A stretch of DNA of 64,000 nt. Source: Callipepla californica brunnescens (Eukaryota > Chordata > Aves > Galliformes > Odontophoridae). The translations under genes and the position numbers were made by a program. Shown here in pieces: positions 51,273 through 62,945 of this stretch (position 1 is its first letter; each line of letters begins with the position of its first letter). Location of the stretch: assembly GCA_023055505.1 (NCBI GenBank), contig JALIRH010000006.1, positions 25,827,105 through 25,891,104 of the forward strand. The letters are read 5' to 3'. The notes under the pieces were generated by a model that saw only the letters and a list, made by a program, of their open reading frames with translations, made no database searches and was not told the DNA's origin.

Positions 51273-54200
51273 GATAATCAGATTTATCACAATAAGCTCA
51301 GACCAGTTTTGTAGGCTTGCTATAGCTTCCCTCGCTGAGGCTCTGGGAACACTACCTTAGTAGAGGTGCCAGAGAAACTGAAAGAAAACACTTTTGTAAA
51401 GAACAGCTGAAAACAGTGACTATAAGATCCCTGAGATCAGCTGAATGATAAACAAAAATTAATCTAGTTACATAGGCGGCATGCAGTTTTCCCTTGTAAT
51501 TATGAGAGTCATGTGGCTATAACAAGAAGGTATTTCATCAAGATCTAATCCACTGGCCTTGAAATCACAAAATTAAAGAGATGGAGGCAGAGATAAGGAG
51601 AGAAATAGAGCATGTATTTGGAAAAGGGCACAATATGCTGACTGGCATTGATCAGGAAAAGACAGGGAGCCTTCTGTGCTGTATAAGCAATTACTGTACA
51701 TTGCCTCTCAGAAAATATTTAAATGAAAGTTTCTTTTCAATTCAAAAAGTAACCTTTGGAAAGGACTCTTTTACTGTAATAGCAATCTATATTAATTTAC
51801 TACAGCAATAACAGGAGTCAGTTTGCCACTTGGTGTTTTGCTTTTACTATAAAGCTTCAAAGGGAAACTGTGGCCTGATGAAAATTGTAAAATTCCAGTA
51901 AGTGGGATTAGTCATCCTTTTGTGTGCCCTAGTTGCAGATATCAAATAACAAGCAGTGACACCCTCAGATACCAAGTGGAAGCAAACATACTTCAAAAAG
52001 GAATAAAAAGCCACAGAGAGGATGAGTAACATTTGACATTTTCATCTCCGGAATTTCTGTAAATGTCTTTTTCCCAGAGGAAAAATATCTTAAAAAATAT
52101 TTAGTCCATTGTGGTACTACTCTTTGATAAAGTGCTGTGAAATCCAGTGGGGGGAAATGCTTAATGAGAACGTTTTAATATTTAACTTTTTGCAACCTGG
52201 GATGATTTAACCATTTTTAATCAAGCTTAGTATAGCCAATGACAAAAAGGCACGGATTTCAATCTAGCAGCTTCCTTAATGCTGTTGAGAACTAACAGCG
52301 TCTTAAGTCTTTTAATTTTACTCTCAAGAGAATAATTCAAATGAATAAGAACCTATTGATTGTATAAATACTGCACGCCCAATCACTTTAGTTTGGATAG
52401 AGTATGAATTGCATCAGCCTTTAGACAAGATCCTTGTTTCCTCATTTGAGCCCAGTGGAAATCTTAAATATCTGCATTCTGCACATTTTGATCACACAGT
52501 ATTCTAAACCAAATCTTAAGCATTCCAGTGCTTGTGCAATCCAAAGCGAGGCAACTGGTTTTAAAATATTGCATATGTAAGTTTCTGGAATAATTGTCAG
52601 TTGTTATCTAGAAAAGCACCTGACTTTCATAAGACTTCAGCACACTGAATGGAGCTTAAACAGATTATCAACACAAATGTGTTGCCAAGAACTTCTGTGT
52701 AACAGGGATTTATTATTTTGATCTACAGTCAAATTACATGACTATAAAGTCACATTTAAAAAATATAATTCCAAATTTCACAGTTCAGCTAAAAATGAAA
52801 TTAACTGTAAGAAAACTCAATTATTGCAAGTGCTTAGTGCTTTTGTTATTCCAACTTCATGCCATGGATCAGAAGGAAAAAAAATCCCAATATAATACCT
52901 CACTAGCATCAGTTAAATCCTCTCAAGAAATACTGGCAACTCCACAATGTTGGAAACACCTGAAGTCCTTTCTCTCAGTGCTGCAAGAAAACCACACTGC
53001 ATAGCAATCCTGCACCTGATGAATGGGGATCTGCCTCCAGAACCCTGTTTTTAATTCTGCTATGGCAGGTTACAGCAGCATGTGTACTCCTACTTACAAG
53101 TATGTGTATTTGGAAACAGACATGGTAAAGACACCTCAAGTGGGCATTTTATGCCTCCACAGCAGCTGGACTGCGGGATTGTTTCAGGTATTTCACTCTG
53201 CCACATTTGCATGTGCAGAGAAAGCAAATACAGTAAGTCTTAAAGGAAACTACTGTCAACTTCTGGAGTTCAGCTTTTGTCATCGTCCTCCAAAAAAAAA
53301 AAAACAAACAAAAAAACCTCTAAGCTTTGTTTCTGCCTCAGCAAGTACTGAGAAGTGCTAGAAGATGTGGAAAACAAATCTACCTGGAAAGGAAATTATG
53401 TGCCTGAGCTTAAATAATAGTTAGAATTAAATTTTCCAATTTACCTGCTACTTTTTTTGCTTCTTGAGTTGTGTCTTAAAGACTATTAGCACATATTTAA
53501 ACAGACAAACCACAACTTTGCTTTTTCGTTATGGGCCTCGGTAAAGAGCTGTCATGGATCTGAAGCCTGCACAGCTGGCTTTGGCCAAGGTCAGATGTGC
53601 TGGCTGTACCTATTGCAGAGCCATGAAGTAAAAGGAGGAGGTCACTATCCTTACTACTCATGACAGTCCTAATAGAAGGTTTTGTTTCAAACCCAGTCCA
53701 CACAGTGTCCGGCAGAAGGCAAATACACATGGACCAAGAAAAATATGGCAGAGTGTTTTCAAGTCAACCAGAAGATTGGAACCATGATAGGCACCTCGTT
53801 TGTCAGACTCTAGGACTGCAAGTGTAGAGCTAGTTCCCAAAACAAGTTGCAGAGAAGAGTATGTCTAAAGAGAGATGTTTTGTCAGAGATCACTTCTCCA
53901 AGCCAAATCCACCTCTTCTCCTCAAAAAAGACACTTTGCCTTCACCACAGACATAGAACGTGGTGCAGCTCAAGCTCATGGCTATCAGGAAGGATCAAAT
54001 TTTACCTTGCCTTTTAAGACAAAGAGGAGAATTCATACCATCAAACCAAGTGTTCTGTGGACTTTTGTTTAAAACACACGATAATTTAGTTTTAACAGGT
54101 TTATGCCACCCAGCTGAACTCTACAGTGCAGTAATAAATCAAACATGAAAAACGATGTCACCTTTCCAGAGTGTCTTCCTTCTGGGCTCACAGCACATGC

Positions 54201-55241
54201 ACTGGGAGAGCTGAGGCAACACATACATGTGCACAAAGCCCAGAGAACCCAAGCGGGGCTGCAGGAGAGCTGGCAGCAGTGCCAGCATAAAATCCCACAC
54301 CCTCTCACCACCCTTCTATGCTACAGCTGTCTGCCAACTGTTTGGCATCTATGGAGAGGCGCAGGAACAGGGGAACTTTACAATTGAACAACAAACACAT
54401 AGCTTTGGTGCAAATAGAGAGAAATGCAGGAAGACATTAAATATATATTGCCCTTTCTACTCTTTTATAAGGAAATTGAAGAATTGCAAGAAAACAACAG
54501 TCACTTGCAAACATAAGGTTTCTATACCTGCTGTAAGACAGCAGAACAGCATGAACCATGCCGTTTGCTAACTGAAGCAAGGATTGCAGTTCAACTCTTC
54601 TACGAATATCCAAAAGGCTCTCTTTGAATTCTACAAAATGCAAATACACAAATCCCAGAAATTTTGGTATTTAAAGAAAGCAAAGACATACAAAGAATTG
54701 ACTCAGGACACCTAAATCAGGGCACAATTACCAAACCAGACAAGACTCATTAGTACAGTTCTATGCCCTCAGCATCTGCTGATGAGTTGTATCACCCCTT
54801 AGGCTAAAATAAGAGGCACACTGGAGGTGTGGCTTCTGGGAAAGAGTTTCCAGTAAAGCCACACTGGTATGAGCAGCACAGATCACAGAGTCTGACACAG
54901 AGCAGACCCACCACAGAACAAAAATTATTATCAGAGCTTTATGTTCCCTAGACTGCATGCAAAAAGAAGCCAGTAGGTATGGTGTAGGAGAGGAAACCCT
55001 GAGCAGCATGTTCCTGCTTTTCTACAACTACTGATATGGGAGACTGAAAATCATATGCTGATGATTTCCTCATTAGGATAGCACATAGCACTATTTGCAG
55101 ACTAAGTTACTACTCAGCATGTGCACTATGTCCCTAATTTGGCCCTTAATAGGAACATATTGATACGCGCTCCACCAGATGGAATACATTAGACGTTAAC
55201 TATAAAAGTTGTTTTTGTTTTTAGAAGTCTATGTAACTTCG

Positions 55242-55257
55242 CACACACACACACACA
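55242..55257. repeat. (CA)8 microsatellite
   Basis: Eight consecutive CA units, the cleanest CA repeat in the window. Confidence 0.9.
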
Positions 55258-56787
55258 AATCCCACAGACTGTATATTAATCATGTTTACTGATCTCTGGA
55301 GAGTATTAGCACACTTTGAAGTTAGCCTACTGTGCCAAACCTCTGTCAGTTGAAGGCATAAATTTCCGTCTTTGCTCCTTGTGTAACTTTTTCTGTCTTC
55401 CCCCCACGCCCCAAATGAAACAAGGTTAGATTGGAACTAGATGTGGTTTTATATTGGCCTGCAAGAGCTTGCTAAGATGTGTGAGTGGGTGACTTCACTT
55501 TGAAGGTACGTGTTCTATTACCCAAGCCATCTTTTCCACTCAGTTAACAACTCAAACAAGCTTTTTTTTTTTTAATCTTTCTGCAAAAGAATTTTTTTTT
55601 TTTCAAAAGTACTGCTCCACTCACCAGCACATCGGTAGATAACCAAGTTTCGAACATAAGACTGCAAGTTACCTTTACAACACAGTCATCACAAATAAAG
55701 CATCTGAGATATTCCCCCATGTTCTGAAGCGTGGTGGAAACACACCTGTAACTGAATGGGTATTTTGTGTCTGAAAACAAAAGATATAGGTTCCACTCAT
55801 ATAAAAACAACTGAAAGAACTGAGCAGAATCAGTCTATAGCATTTCCTTCCTTAAGACACGATGCCATCTAGGAGTGGAAAAGGAGCTATTGTTCAACCC
55901 TCAGCTGGTGTGGGCATGCACAGGCAAGGCATCAGCACAACAGTGGTATCAGCCAGCCATTGTTCCTTGCATCTCACTGTAAATCTTGCTAGGGTGGGAA
56001 TAACTCCTGGAAGTCTGTCTGAGAATTATTATGGATGCCATGTATCAAAGAACTTCCTGGAGACCAAAGCATAAACACAGATTGATAAAAGCTGCACAGG
56101 AAAGTCGGTTTGAACTATGAGTTCTTCTACTGTTAAACTTCTCAACGGAGCTACAAGAAAATGCAGTACTACAAAACTATAATCACATTCATTCACACAG
56201 ACAAGAGCCACAGAATACATACAAACAAGACAGACACCCAGAGACCTCAACTGTAGCTAGCAAAAAAGTCAAAGGAAGCAAATTGGATTTTCCTCTCCTA
56301 TAAGGGCCATGATGGAAAGCTGCTGGAACACTTCTTTTCTCAACTGTTTGTAGGTTAGGAATGTGTAACAGGCAAGAAAAAACACACAGGAATGGTACTG
56401 TGGCAAGAATATGACACAAAAAATTGCCTCCATCCCCTGGAAAGTATAATCTACTCAGCCAAACCTGTAAAGTCATTGGTTTGACTTATTAATCAGCAAT
56501 TAAAAACTCTGACCATGCAGACAAATGAATATTAACTTTCTGAGTAGTGTGATCCCATACTAAGATCTGTGCTGGCTCTCAAAAAGAAAAGAGGTTTAAA
56601 AGGTACCTTTCTTTCTCTTCTTTGAGCTGCCAGTTCTATGCTGTACCTCGAAGAGGTGGGTATCAAAATTTTACCCCAACTTAAGATCCTCATCATTTTC
56701 TTAATTTCTTTTCTTCTGCCAGATACCAGGGTACAAGAGACTCTAGAAGTGTAAAGAAAAAAAAATCCCACTCTCTTCAAATACCCA

Positions 56788-56870
56788 CCTACTGTAGGGA
56801 ACCTACTTCAGCAAGGGGGGATGATGATCTCTAGAAGTCTCTTCAAACCCCTCAGTTCTGTGATCTCTCA
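56788..56870 (+). mobile_element. CR1 3' tail (copy G)
   Basis: A roughly 83-bp tail reading CTACTGTAGGGAACC, then GCAAGGGGGGATGATGATCT, TCTTCAAACCCCTCA and GTTCTGTGATCTCT. This matches the CR1 3' end layout (GGGAACC..GCAGG..GATGATCTCTAGA..CCTTCCAACC..ATTCTGTGATTCT). It shares the 15-mer CTACTGTAGGGAACC with copy H, pointing to the same subfamily. No coding region remains. Confidence 0.85.
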
Positions 56871-57639
56871 CAGACGTTGACAAGAAAAAGTCATATGAAG
56901 AGAAAATTCAAAAATCAAATTAATAGTCTGGCTGGTCAGCATTACATGGTTGCTTCATGAAAGATCCTCCTGTTGAAAGAAACACAGAGTATTCACAAGG
57001 GAATATTATTAGGGTAACTACAAGGCACCTTAACTTTAGATTCCCACTTTTGGGTTTTCCATCAGAAATATAACTTGGCAGCAGTATAATTTACTGTATT
57101 AAACAGAACAAATTTGAACAAATGCCCATCACCACACTTACTGCTGCTCTGAAACAAGATCTCTCTCCCTATTCTCAACATGCACAGAGTGCACAGGCTC
57201 TCTCACTCACAACTCGGTATGAATAACAGTAAAATATCAGAGATCTTTTTGAAGGCTATAGAATTTGTTTCCATTCTGAGTGGGTTAGATATCAAAGCTG
57301 TGATATAATTCACAGTCAGTTTTCTGATGAATATGAAGTGGTTGCTCTCCTGGGCTGGGAAAGGATGTTACTTAAAGGGCTCCATTAGTCACCAACACTT
57401 TTTTCCCTGTAAGTTGTGCAAGTTTTTGATGTTGGAGGTCAGGATTGTGCATTTGCTGTTGATTTTGCCTTCCTGAGGACTCACATCTAAATGCCTGGGC
57501 TGACGTTTCCCTAATTGCACTTCCTTATTTGAACAACTTATTATGGTTCCATACTCTTGTGGGTTCAGCCAAACTGAAGTGCTTTTTGAGGAACTCAGAG
57601 ACAAAGCCTGCTCCATTATTTCCACCTGGGACAGGCCTG
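56871..57639. other. Unique spacer between two CR1 tails
   Basis: About 770 bases with no gene or repeat recognised. A minus-strand 78-codon open frame (57389-57625) has no known domain. Confidence 0.6.
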
Positions 57640-57750
57640 CTAAGCAGAGCAGTCGCAGAGGGATCTACTGTAGGGAACCAGCTTTGGCAGGAGGTTGGAA
57701 TCAATGATTTCTAAAGGTTCCTTCCAACCTCTACAATTCTGTGATTGTCA
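57640..57750 (+). mobile_element. CR1 3' tail with last ORF2 codons (copy H)
   Basis: It reads VGNQLWQEVGINDF and a stop at the end of an open plus-strand frame, which fits the C-terminus of CR1 ORF2. The nucleotide tail is AGGAGGTTGGAATCAATGAT, then AAGGTTCCTTCCAACCTCT and ATTCTGTGATTGTC. The CTACTGTAGGGAACC block is shared with copy G. The 5' limit is an estimate. Confidence 0.87.
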
Positions 57751-59069
57751 TATCCCCATAAAACTAACCAAGGGGATCCATTCAGAGCAAAAGAAAGAAA
57801 TAATAATAATACACAACTAAATCAGAGTAATTCCACAACACGTTCCAGACAACGCGCTGGGCTACAAAGCCCACCATTTCACTCTTTGTTTGCTCTTGAC
57901 TACAGGCAAGAGCATATGATAACTTAGATTATGAACATGGGTGTACAAAGAGGAATGACAAAAACTTCTACAAAAAAAAAAAAAAAAATCAACAACACTG
58001 CAAGAAAGAAATAGAGAGAATTACTTCCTAAATCATTCAGCAGACACTAAAACAACAGCAAAAAGTTCTCTCTCATCACTGAAGACCAATACATCAGAGC
58101 AGGAAGCAAGCAGTGTGGAGTGTCTGTTATTGGTGGTAAGTGTACTTGATCTTCAATGTGTGTTTCAGATGGCTTAAACAGAAAACAAAAAAAAAAAAAA
58201 AAGAGGTAAACTCTGCCAAATACAAATACAACAAGCAATCATTTTCCCTTACTCTTTCTTCTGTGTTGAGTCATTCTTTGTGTGCGTGTGTATTTTAAAG
58301 TAACTGTCTTAAAGAATCATTCGCATTCATCCAAGCTGTGAAGCACAAGAAAGGCAAAACACTGAATATTCTGTATATTCCTTTTGCCTATGTGTAAGAC
58401 AATGGTGTAAGACAATGTTTTTCAGTGGCTGCAGTGCACAGCTCTGCACAAAGTAACAGTATAGGGCTGTGATGGAGAAACTTAGTTTCTGTTCAACCTG
58501 CCAGCTGAGCATGCCATTATTAGACAGCGCCTGAAGTTCACTGTTTTAAAACCAGTTCCTCTAAGAACAGAACATCCCCATAGATCACCAAAGGGATGAT
58601 GGGTACAATATATGCTCTTACATTTCAAATCAAATCTGATTTTTAAACCTTTCTTTTCCTCAGTAAGAGCAAGCAAACAAGCAGATAAAGCTTTGTTTGA
58701 TTTCTTGTAGTCATACCCTTAAACCCTGGCGGTGAAAATGTCATTCAGGACCAGCTTTACACACACGTGCTGCTCCTGGGCACATCCGATAGTATTCGGC
58801 CTCATACCCCAGGTGGCACTGTTAGTCTAGTCTCCATTTGCTCACGAAACCAAAGCGCATAGGCATTGACTCACTGCCTGTCTGAAAAGCCACATTATGT
58901 TTTTCAGCCTTCTTTATGAGATCTTCTGGGTTTTAATTTGGTGTGTGTGAATAAAAACCACAAAACGCAGCATCTACCTTATATGTATAGTGACCTGAAT
59001 GGTGCCAAAACCACATTAAAGATCTAGCAAGGTAGTTACTCAAGTGTCCTGTGAAGAGGACATTGTGCA
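57751..59069. other. Non-coding DNA
   Basis: About 1.3 kb with no recognised gene. A runs lie at about 57971-57987 and 58187-58202. A patch at 58720-58870 has several CpGs in an otherwise CpG-poor region but no open frame of note. Confidence 0.55.
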
Positions 59070-59291
59070 GGGGTGGGAAAGAGGAAGGGGGTGGAGAGAG
59101 AGAGAGATAAAAGATGAAAAATAAGAAAAAAGAAAAAAAATGAAAGAATGAAGAAAAAAAGACAAAAAAAAACAATTAAAATGAAATAAATAGGGAAAAA
59201 AAGAAAGAAAAAGAAAAAGAAACAAAAGAAAGAGAGAAAGAGGAGAAAAGGAAAAGAAAAACAAAAAGGTAAAGGGAAAAAAAAAGAAAAA
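59070..59291. repeat. 222-bp purine-rich low-complexity tract
   Basis: Nearly every base on the plus strand is A or G, in mixed GAGA, GAAA, AAAG and GGAAA units with only scattered pyrimidines. The overlapping minus-strand open frames across it encode mostly F, S and L and are artefacts of the composition. Long purine-pyrimidine tracts can form triplex DNA; whether this one does is not shown. Confidence 0.92.
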
Positions 59292-62200
59292 CATCTGAGC
59301 CAACAAAAAGTTTTAAAATTTTATACGCTTCTAAATGCTCATCTGTGCCATGGATCAAGTGTGGTAGTAATGATACATAATATTTGCTACATTTCCAGTT
59401 ATTGATTACTAGAAATTTAAGCAATAGATGAGATAACAGAGGTTTCCTAATCTTCATCAAGAAAACAGTGTGAAAATCAAGGTACCTGAAACTTGGAGAC
59501 AGCTTTACCTGAAGAGCTAATAATGCAGGACTAAAGCAGTGCTTTCCACTGAGAACAATAAACCTGCATAAAGGGCAGCTGTGTCAGCCAAAGCATTTCC
59601 CATGGAGTGAAGCAATCGTGAACATACAATAAAACATTCTGAAACCCACCAATGGCCTCCAGTGTTGGTTGAGCTGGCGCTCAACAATTTGCAAGGCTGA
59701 TCTGAAAAAGGAAGGCAGAATGAGCTAGATGACAAAGAAAAGCAGCAGCTCATTTTTAGACTGTTGAATGCCCGTAATGTTTCTTGAATAATCTTGGCAA
59801 ATAACTTTTCCTTCAGATCTCCACAACTTGTCCCTGGGCCACAGGAGTGGTGGGAGCAGTCAGGAGATGACATGGTCCGTCCCCAGCACCAGACTGTTGT
59901 GAAAGAACAACGGAATAAGAGCCAAAATAAGAAATAGCTGTGGTGCTTCTCAGTACAAACCCATACGTAGGGAAGAGGCACACAAGCACTTAGAAATGCT
60001 TGTGAAGGCCACAATTCCTGTCCAATTGGAGAGCCACCGACAGGGAAGATCCACTCATACATATGTCCCAGACTTCACGGAGGACAAATTCCATCCTTGC
60101 TCCAACCATGCACCAGGTTTCCAAGTGACCAAGAAGTTTTTGGAGGCACTTTCCTGCTACTTCCGAGAAATCTGCATCTCAGGTGATGAAATAGGAGTTG
60201 GAATAAATCTGCCCTGAAAAAGATGCCTGAGATTTAAACACTAGAGATGAAAAACTCTGTTAACTCATCCCTTATTCCTTCTAGTGGTTTCCAACAGCGT
60301 CATTTTTTATTGAGGCAGATATTAATATTTACAGGAATGGGAGCTTTTTAAAGTATTTATGTGATTTTTTTTTCCTCTTTCAGTTTGTCACTTGTTTGCA
60401 TATCAGAAGTTTAGAAAAAGACACAAAGCACCACTGTGCTCACAAGCGGCTCTTTGAATAGTCCCTCTGCAGATGTAACTCAGCAGGAAAGCTAAGCTGC
60501 TTGGATGTGTTAATTAGTTGGCATTTTACCTCAAATTTTCAGCAGCAGCACTTAGTTCTATAGGGCTGTCTCCAGGCGTACACTTTCGTTTTGTTTTTTC
60601 TCCAAGCAAATCCTGTAAAAAGGAGAACAAACATTAAGTTTAATAGGAGTTAATGCATTACTTTACAAGCTTTTCAGGGTTGAGCCTAAAGTCTTCCCTT
60701 CAGTGATGTAATTGAAACAGCTGCAAAAAGCCAGTAATGACCTTGGCTAAATGAATCAGTCAGTTCAGCAGAGCTCCCAGTAGATAAATAATGACAGATA
60801 TATCTACCCATCAGCTATTTTACCCAGCATTGGGAAGGAAATGCTGTATAGGAGCCTCATCCTCCTGTGGCTGCGCATGACCAGCTGTGCTGAAGTGAGC
60901 AAGGGTGAGGTTAACCCTGCAACTGAGACCCTACAGCCACAGAGCAGCTGGGTGCTGCTGACATACAGCCGTGTAGAAACAGGGACAGCATCCGGCATGA
61001 CACTTAGCTCCAAAAACATGGAAACACAGCTTTATGCTATGTTTCTTTTCATGTTAGTGGCTCATTACATCACCTCAGCCAAATGCATAGATAAATAATA
61101 AGATGGAGACTTTTAATTGATGTTTTCTGTCTGTTTATTTAAATAAAATTGCTATCTGCAGTAAACAGTTAAGTGGTTCTAAACATGATCTCTTTCAAAG
61201 AAAGGTATTTAAGTGCTATTTTATACCTTTGCTGATTTAGGTTAAGCACATTTTAGAATTCTCCAGAACACTGACCTTACCTTCAGCAAGTACATTAATC
61301 AGTGCCTTCCCTCTTTGGTGCACTGCAGGAGGTTATCAGTGTTTACAAAAACATTAGGCAAAACCTGAATCATCTGTGTGCACAGTTTCCAAAAGGTTGG
61401 AGTTTTCTTCTTTTCTCTTTCATCAATAAGCAGCAAGAAAATACCACTCACTATATTATTTCCACTTTTACATTCTGGACTTCTCTACGAAAATACCCAC
61501 AGAAAAGTTTCTTCCTTGAGTATCATTATGTCTGCAGTCTTTTCCTATTGCAGGGTAGTATCACAAAAGGACTTCAGTCAGTTGTATGTAGATTTGAGTT
61601 CAACTCACTTTACCTGAAATACAGTAATTCGCAGTCATACATAATTATGCACTTCCTTCACACTTGAAAAAAGGGTCAGCAAAACAACTTCATCCTTTCT
61701 GAACAACTCTGCATGATGATATCACAAACATGCCATTACTTGTCCCATTCAAACTCCAGAAGAAGAACGTGTGAGGTGACAGTAAACGTGTCCAATCAAG
61801 ACAACAGGTCAGGAAGGTAAAACTAATTGGGTGTTTTTACATACAAAGTTGGAAAATTGCAAAGAGCCTGACCAGTTGCAGGCTGTACCAAGAAGTCAAG
61901 AAGCAATATGTAATTTGGAAAGTGAAGAAAGTTGTGGCCACCGCTGCCTGTGCTCATGGTGAATGCACTCATCAAGGAGTTCTCTCCACCTGCAGGGTCC
62001 CAGTCAGACATGTTTGAAAATATTCCTTCCAGAGTGATCGGGTATAAAGTCTATTTACAATAGATCTGTAGCCTCACTTATTCCCACTGGTACATATGTG
62101 CCTTTAAAAAGAAGTATCTGTGGTAAGAAGGAAACGTAGCAGTGCTTCCTCCATTACAGAAATATTTGTCTAGCTGGTCACTGGCATGATTCAGCTCAGA

Positions 62201-62580
62201 TGGTGATGTTTCTGATTTTACTGAAAAAGGTTGAATTCTGTGTGATTTTGTGAAATAGAGCTGAATATGACTGCCGGTAATAAACTGTAAATCTATACCT
62301 TTAATATCAAGATATTATCACAGTGCTTAAAACAGTCTTTGCTGGATACATTTCCAGCCACAATCAGGAATTAAATAGGAGTTCTGAAAACAAAGTGTTA
62401 CAAGAAATCATCCACATTACTCACCACTGAACTGGCCAAGAGTTAGCATGATGAAATTAAACATGAATCATTAGTCTATTCCTATCTCCCACTTGAAGCA
62501 CTACTTTTTATTATTAATTTTAAGAAGCCAAAGACATTTTCAACTAGGTCTTTAAAGTGGTTTAAGTTTATCTTTAAATT
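59292..62580. other. Non-coding DNA with one long unidentified open frame
   Basis: About 3.3 kb without recognisable mobile elements. It includes the 181-codon minus-strand open frame (listed separately) and a plus-strand 121-codon frame (61302-61667) that is rich in F, S and L and lacks domains. Confidence 0.5.
59517..60062 (-). other. Longest open frame in the window, unidentified
   Basis: 181 codons from a start to a stop on the minus strand. Cysteine, serine, leucine and tryptophan are frequent, no signal peptide, repeat or catalytic motif is recognised, and no splice-site pair brackets it. Given the size of the window and the local base composition, one frame of this length is somewhat unexpected but not strong evidence of coding. 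I do not recognise a product. Confidence 0.12.
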
Positions 62581-62589
62581 ATTTATTCT

Positions 62590-62945
62590 AAATGCTCTTG
62601 GTACTGTGGGATTTCCGCAAGGCCACTGAGCTGACACTGATATTTAGCATCCCAGCAAAGCTCATGGAGGTCTGCCCATGGCACCCTCCCATGGTACCGG
62701 GCCTCAGCACAGCGAGGGCACTCAGCCACGCAGTCAGCTAGCACACAGCTGCAAGGGCAGACATCAATACCGACTGCCAAATACTCAGATCTGCTAATAG
62801 TACCCCAAGAGCAACGTTATCTCTTTCACTCAGCTGCATTTCAGAGCCTGCCCAGGCGGTGGCAATCTTGTCTCGCATTTGTGCCATTCCCACCCGACTC
62901 TCGCAGCTGGCACGCAGCCTCTGAACCCGCGGGATAAAGAAAGTC
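62590..62945. other. Small GC- and CpG-rich patch
   Basis: About thirteen CpG dinucleotides in roughly 350 bases, against a CpG-poor background, with a CCCGCGGG core near 62928-62935. Two minus-strand open frames of 65 and 69 codons overlap here in different frames; neither is recognised. It could be an exon, a regulatory element or a young insertion. Confidence 0.45.

Larger units (their letters stand above)
47766..56787. other. Long gene-free stretch
   Basis: About 9 kb with no CR1 and no recognised gene. It has TA-rich sequence at about 50943-50966, an (AAAAT)n run at 51251-51272, A-rich sequence near 53290-53320 and a (CA)n run at 55242-55257. Plus-strand open frames of 112 (53023-53361) and 114 (54227-54571) codons show no domain. 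Confidence 0.55.

Noticed and set aside
58933..59460. Overlapping minus-strand open frames of 80-94 codons rich in F, S and L
   Set aside because: They are translations of the purine-rich tract and its flanks, with no protein features.
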